From positions 1,878,001-1,942,000 of the forward strand of contig BSBK01000522.1 in assembly GCA_027943335.1 (NCBI GenBank): 64,000 nt of DNA, read 5' to 3'. The notes under the pieces were generated by a model. The model saw only the letters and a list, made by a program, of their open reading frames with translations, was not told where the DNA came from and did not search any database. Of the stretch, positions 58,257 through 64,000 are shown piece by piece. This stretch comes from Chamaecyparis obtusa. Lineage: Eukaryota; Streptophyta; Pinopsida; Cupressales; Cupressaceae. The position numbers and the translations under genes were made by a program. Every line of letters begins with the position of its first letter. The stretch's first letter is position 1.

Positions 58257-60118
58257 ATTAGGCCTCATAAATTTATAAATTTGGAGAAGTAAAATTTTTC
58301 TTGCAAATCTTGTTTTCTTCTTTGTTTTGCAAGTGAAATAGCACATTTGACACTTTTTGCAGTGCGTTTACCAATTTTTGTAGCACTTCTGAGACCTAAA
58401 ATAATGCTTCTACGATGAAGTTTTGCACCTTTACATGGAGTTTCAGTGCATTTGATCCCTTATATTTTCTGTCTAATACTCTTTCAGCACTTTTGCCCTA
58501 ACTAGCCAGCACGTTTACATAATTCTCCAATGTGTTTAATCTTTTTCTAACACCTTTGCTAATTTTATTATCGATTTTAAATTTTGTTTCAGCGCTTTTG
58601 AAAAGTTTAGTAGCGTGTTTAATCCAATCCGCAATGTGTTTAAGCATTTAAATAGTTCTTTCAATAGATTCTGTAGCGCTTTTGATTAAATTGCAAATTG
58701 ACAGAATCTAATCTGCGAGAAATGATTTCTCTTTGTCTGCAAGATGATTGGTCATAAAAGAATAAAAAAACTAGAGACTAGATTCAATCACGAAGGAAAA
58801 GCTTTGACAAAAAGGATCAAAGAGGAGAATATTGCACACATCAAGCTGGTTTTAGAAGATTCTTAGCAAGAAAGTAAGGTATATGAACAATACTTAAAAG
58901 TTGTAGAAGCATATAAAGAAAAGTTCATATCATTAAATTGGATTTATTCACCTTAATCAAGTTTTGCTAAAATTTGATAAATAAGGATTAGATTCAATTT
59001 TATCTTTGTTTTCTTCATTTTGGCTAGTTGTGTTGACTAATTTGTTGGAGGAGAAGCAAAGGGAAAGCAATGATCACCACTAGGTGAGCATAAAAATGAA
59101 AAATTCATCAAAAATGTCCCTAGCCTTAGCTAGCTTCGATTGAAGGTAAGCCTAAACTTAGTCATTTTTTGCTTAAATTGTGGCTTTGTCAAATTCAAAA
59201 TCTAATAATTAAAGCAGCCTATTATTGTTTGAGGAATTTGATATTAGGCCTATGCTCTTCACTTTCTAAGTGAATCAAAATGCCAAAAGTGTCAAACTCC
59301 TTGATTAAAAGAAAGGCTAAGTAAATCAAGCACTAAATTTGAACAACCCCTTGTTTGTAGAAAAGAGTAGAAATACTTGATTCTGATTAGTTAGTGGGTT
59401 TGGTAATTGAACCTTGTTAAAAGTGTTTGGGAATTGAGTAGTATATAGGGATATGCTCTTCACCTTTTGGTGAATCAAACTCCCAAAACATATCTCTTTA
59501 TTCTAATTTATTGTTTTCATATGAACAAGCTAGATCAATAGGGGGCTCGCCTCCTAAGATTTGCCTTAATAAGGTTGGTGAGAGGGATAGCCCAAAGTGG
59601 GATACAATCACCTTTGTCGCGATCATCCAACCCACTATAAAACAAAATGTGTGCATCCTTAATGGGGTGTGTGACAAAAGGGTGTTAAATTTTCAAACTT
59701 CCTCGAGTAGTCCTTCAGGATTGCACAAAACTCTGACATACCAGTGGTGGGAAGCCTATTAATATACTTGGAGGATGAAAGTTTAATATCCATTTTGAAT
59801 GGAATATTGATTAAAAACCTTGTTAACTTAGCAAAGACTACCTTATAGAGCCATGTTTACGAACCAAATTGTGAACTAGGTAGCTTGCTCAAAGTATCTT
59901 TTTGTGCAAAAACCCATGATAACATCCTTGAAAATTCAAACACTTTTTGTGTAGAGGGTTAAAAAGAACACGTGTATGTGTGGTTGTTGTGTTTGAAAAA
60001 TACATAGCAAAAGTAAGAGATATCCATTTGAAAATTCATCTTATATTTTTAAATCTCTTCCTAAAAAAAATAAACAATTACCAAATTGGGGAATCAATTT
60101 GAAATCAAACCTTGTTGG
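58257..60118 (+). other. Leader of element C
   Basis: Non-coding, with short degenerate repeats at 58340-58690 and a phrase with 'tatgctcttcac' at 59250 and 59452. The 83-residue ORF at 59511-59762 shows no known motif. Confidence 0.6.
58340..58690 (+). repeat. Degenerate CAGCGCTTTTG / AGCGTGTTTA repeats in leader of C
   Basis: About ten variants (cagtgcgttta, tagcacttctg, cagtgcatttg, cagcacttttg, cagcacgttta, cagcgcttttg, tagcgtgttta, tagcgcttttg and others) alternate over 350 bp at irregular intervals. Confidence 0.65.
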
Positions 60119-61381
60119 TGTGTGTGTGAATTTTGTACCTAGCTGTAGACACAACACTTCAGTAAAACTTTAGAGATTAGCAAAAATTGAAATTCGCAAG
60201 TAATTGAAACTATGCTAACCAGGCGATTTACTGCCTTCTAGTAGGTGCGAGTATGATGTTCTCAGATTGGAATCGAGATCAGTGACAATGCAACACCTAA
60301 ACAAAGGATTTGAATGCAAAGAATTGAAAAACTATATGAATGCAGATTTAATCTATATTTTTGTATTTTCTATGCAATAAGAATGAGAAACTGCATGAAT
60401 CTAAGCTAGAATGTATGAAATTGAGTTTCAATGCAGATTTAATCTAAGAAATGCTATGAATGAATATAAAAATCTATGATATGAAACTATGAATGCTCAA
60501 AACAATAAATGAAAATCTCACAATAGCCTTGATTCGCAAAAGATTGATTCTTTAGTCACAAATTCACCACAGTGAGGATGCAATTTTGAGGTGTCGATTG
60601 TGAAGAGCTGAGCCTTGATTTTATAGAAATCCAAGGCTTTGAGGATGCAAGAGAAAAGCCATAAATCACTCTTGATAAACTCAAGTTGATTTTTGAGTTA
60701 TCAGGAAATCAGAGATAATTAAATCACAAAAATCATGCAAAAGCAGTGTTTAACTCAAAATAGAGTTTAGATCAAATTTCAACTCATCATCAGATGTTGA
60801 GTTTCAATTTTAAAATCGATTGTTAATTTCTAGTTGCCTGCTTTTATGATTGTGCATGATTTAATTATAAATTAATTATAAATAAAGTGATTTATTCTCA
60901 ACTTAACTGATTTTAAAATTAAAATAATTGATTTATGGGTTAATCAATTATTAAATCAAACTTTTATTCAAAAACTATATTATTAAATATTGACAACTGA
61001 CTTTAATTAATTAAATAGAAATTTAATCAATTAGTCATAAGATTTTTTATTTATTGTCAAAATCAAATAATACAATTTAGGAATAAATGTAATTAAATAA
61101 TTAAGTGGTAGTATTAAATCTGATTAATTAAATATTCATAATATTCAATTAATCAAACTTTAGGATAAATAAGATTTATCACCAAATAATTATTAAATTA
61201 AGGATAATTAGGATAAATTAGGAATATTTCTAGGAATATTCCCTGATGCAGAATTTAGGATAAAATCAATTAAATTTGATAATGTGCGGATGTGCCTTAG
61301 GTTAGGACTTTTGTATCGATTTCATTCAATTTGAAGATGTAGGAGGTTAATGAACCTATAGCCCATTTTTGGGGTATTACA
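60119..61381. mobile_element. 1263-bp solo LTR in element C
   Basis: It begins TGTGTGTGTGAATTTTG, ends GGGGTATTACA, and is flanked by target duplication GTTGG (60114-60118 and 61382-61386). No coding region. Its sequence is unlike the LTRs of A, B or C and unlike the 4.2-kb solo LTR except for the TGT...ACA ends. Confidence 0.82.
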
Positions 61382-63264
61382 GTTGGATGCCAATTTGTAC
61401 ACGTTCTCATAGACTTAAACTATCTTTACAAGAAGATGACACTTGCATTGCCAAAGAGGTTCCCAAATTTGAATATCAAAGTCCTTTTAAAAATCACCAC
61501 CAAGGGGATAGTCTCCCAAATCTATTTGAAAAGAGACTTGAATCAATGGATAGAAACTCCACTTTTCACGACTATCATCATGGAGGAAACAATGACAACA
61601 TTAACAACGCAAACCAAGAACCTAAAGAAATGCTTGAAGAAAGGGCTAATCAAGCGGCTCAAGATAATGATTTTCTTGAAGTCATGGATAAACTAATAGA
61701 TAGGGATAGGGAGAAGTTTTTCCTAAATCTAGCCCAAGCAGGGGTAAAGCTCCCACATGATTATGATGTGGATCAACTTAAGAAAAACAAAGAAGATGAA
61801 AAACCAATGAGTGTTATGACCCAAGAATTGAAAATGTTCCAAGCACAGATTGACTTAATGAAAAAGGCCACTGAACCTAAGCCATTTTCTATCAAGGCCT
61901 TGTGCCCATTCCCTTTTGACAAAAGCTTAGTCATGGCACCTTTTCCTATCAATACAATTTTTCCTAAGTACGATAAATACATGGGTAAATCAAACCCACG
62001 GGATCACCTTAGAGAGTTTTGCACTCTAAGCATTGAATTTATGCATAACACCACATACCTAATGAGACTTTTTCCAAGAAGTTTGGGAGGGCAAGCCATG
62101 GAATGGTTCTCCAAACTTCCGCAAGGGATAAAGAATTTTGAGGAATTAGCCTCCAAATTTGTAACCCATTATTCTTACAACATCCAACATGAGATTACCA
62201 TGCTAAAACTATGTGATACAAAACAAAAGGATGGTGAATCTTTCTTAGGGTTCCTTCAAAGGTGGAGGACCATTTTTGCAAGATATCCATGAAGTATCCC
62301 TGAAAAGGAGAAAATGGAGATATTTATGAACAACTTAAATGCGGAGATGAACTATAGGCTCCAACTTCAATGTCCCCCTACATTCAAAAAACTTATTGAG
62401 AATGGGATCAAAATTGAAGATGTGTTGGTCAAAAGGGGAGAGCTCAAATTTTTCAAAGACAATAAACCCTATACCAATGCTAATAATAATAATCATTATA
62501 TATCTAATCAGACCAACAATAAAGGAGCCAATAATCACAATGATAAACCTAAACTATGGTTAAAGAACAATAATAAAAACCTTGTGAATGATGGAGTTGT
62601 GGAGGCCCACAACTTAAAGGCTATCCCATTTAATTTATCAAGTGGAGTGAATTCAACATACAATGTGAATCAAATGAATAAAACTCCTTTCAATAATGTC
62701 AATTCCAACAACAACAACAATGCCAACAATAATCCCTTCAATAATACTAATGGCAACAAGCCTAAGCCTTTCTTTTCTACTTATGAAAAGAGAAAATTTA
62801 CCTTCTTAGGTGAACCATTGGAAAATGCATTAAGGACTTTGGTGGCCAAAAAGATCATTACCTTACCTGAGTTAAGGCCATATGAACCCCAAATTAACCC
62901 AAATTGGTGGAATGATTCTCACCATTGTGAGTATCAATGAAATAAGGATCATAAGACCAATGAGTGCATGAAGTTGAAACATTTGGTGCAAGACCTAATT
63001 GATGATGGGATGATAAAGTTTGAAGTGCCCCAAAACAATGAAGATCATACGGCCTTCAAAAATCCTTTCCTAAACCATGAAAAGGGTGAGTCATTAAACA
63101 CTAATCAAAATAATAAAAGAGGTAATGAGAAAGTCAACTTTTCCCATACCTATGATAACATAATTAATGCTTTAAGTGGTGATGAAGGCACCATAAATGT
63201 TATTTTGGTGAAAGAAAAGCAAAGGGAAGCAACATCTAATGTTGTAACTAGGGGGCAAGCATAA
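61382..63264 (+). pseudogene. gag: Gag of element C
   Basis: Open for over 300 codons from the solo LTR edge, with stops at 62290, 62938 and 63262. An N-terminal charged segment (MLEERANQAAQDNDFLEVMD) precedes the gag core: KYDKYMGKSNPRDHLREF, SLGGQAMEWFSKLP, ESFLGFLQRWRTIF. An Asn-rich stretch follows (about 62480-62760). The knuckle CEYQ...NKDHKTNEC keeps two Cys and one His; a Gln and a stop replace the rest. All blocks have counterparts in B in the same order. The N-terminal codons lie upstream of the insertion and were not resolved. Confidence 0.87.
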
Positions 63265-64000
63265 AAAATTACTCTACCTAGAAATACCCCTAGAATTGTT
63301 CTACCAAATCAAACCTCATCTTCATCATCAAAAAAATATAATTTGGTAGACCAATTACAATGAACACCTGCCCAGATATCTATTCTAGAATTGCTCAAGC
63401 TCTCACCGACTCACAAGGAGATCCTAGAAAAAGCCTTGGTAGAGATGAATGTACCTCTAAATTTGGAGGCAGACAAATTTCAAAACATGGCGGGACATCT
63501 TATTGCACCTCATTTCCTATCTTTTTCAGAGAAATATGACATGCCATTAAATCACCCACAAAACTTTCCTTTGCATATAGAGGTTCTAATTCATAAGCAT
63601 AGGGTAAAAAGAGTCCTTATTGATGGAGGGGCTGACTTGAATATTTGTACCCTAAACTTGGTAAAAGCCTTAGGATTTTCTGAGGAGGCTATTGACCCAA
63701 AGAAAAAGATAACTATAAAAGCCTACGATGATGAAGAGAGAGCTTCTAAGGGTGTCATAGTACTTCCTATCAGAGTCAGCCCAATGCAGAAAGAGACCAT
63801 TTGTCAAGTCCTTGACCTAAATATAACTTACAATATCTTATTAGGGAGGTCATGGATCCATGAAATGCAAGCCGTGTTATTGACCTACCATCAATGTCTT
63901 AAATTCCCCTATCTAGGACAAGAGATCATGGTAAGCGGGGTCTCAAACTCCTTTCAATATTGTAATAACATGAAACCTATCAATGATTCCTTAGTCCCAC
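63265..64000 (+). pseudogene. Protease region of element C, cut by window end
   Basis: YNLVDQLQ (stop) TPAQISILELL aligns with B. The retropepsin site is LIDGGADLNIC with the Asp codon at 63622-63624, better preserved than in B. AYDDEERASKGVIVLPIRV and YNILLGRSWIHEMQA follow. The frame is open from 63364 to the window end. Confidence 0.85.

Larger units (their letters stand above)
57351..64000 (+). mobile_element. Gypsy element C (related to B), cut by window end
   Basis: 5' LTR (57351-58235), primer site, leader, gag and start of protease are present; the rest lies beyond 64000. The LTR starts TGTAATCACCTGAAAATGG, resembling the start of B's LTR, and gag-protease sequences align with B throughout. 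A 1263-bp solo LTR interrupts it at 60119-61381. Coding parts have fewer stops than in B. Confidence 0.85.

Overview
This window is repeat-dominated nuclear DNA from a plant with a large genome. I find no intact host gene. Every recognisable coding block belongs to a decayed transposable element: four Ty3/gypsy-type or Ty1/copia-type gag-pol regions, one CACTA DNA transposon, and several solo or small LTR elements. The AT-rich composition, LTRs over 4 kb, Tat-like gypsy polyproteins and deep nesting suggest a gymnosperm (conifer-like) genome. That is an inference; no gene here fixes the taxon.

Layout. 1-1552: degenerate ORF of an unrecognised repeat. 1553-3132: complete small LTR element with no coding capacity, carrying a copia-type primer site. 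3308-4268: 5S-rRNA-derived repeat units arranged as an inverted duplication. 4319-49655: a four-level nest. The outermost layer is gypsy element B (LTRs 4319-5297 and 48667-49655; gag-pol 38868-46669). A CACTA transposon (7225-38385, target duplication TCC) sits in B's leader. Gypsy element A (10208-29152, target duplication GTTAT, LTRs of about 4.1 kb) sits in the CACTA. A 4182-bp solo LTR (10427-14608, target duplication TGATA) sits in A's 5' LTR. 49656-52296: poorly characterised, with one unrecognised ORF. 52430-57350: copia element on the minus strand, its gag split by a solo LTR (56150-57063) of B's LTR family. 57351-64000: 5' part of gypsy element C, related to B, interrupted by a 1263-bp solo LTR (60119-61381) and cut by the window end.

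The most unusual content is inside the CACTA element. A minus-strand gene of at least ten exons (31062-34133) can be followed through matching splice sites and phases. It begins with a SET-methyltransferase-like exon and ends in exons resembling plant En/Spm accessory proteins (motif HRLGSGGY). The same element carries one cleanly bounded exon resembling a peroxisomal beta-oxidation multifunctional protein, and a gypsy protease fragment. No CACTA transposase was recognised, so the element looks non-autonomous.

Element A appears to place its archaeal-type RNase H between protease and reverse transcriptase. Element B has it between the normal RNase H and integrase. Most in-frame stops can be explained by C-to-T changes (CAG to TAG, CGA to TGA, CAA to TAA), as expected for heavily methylated, silenced repeats.
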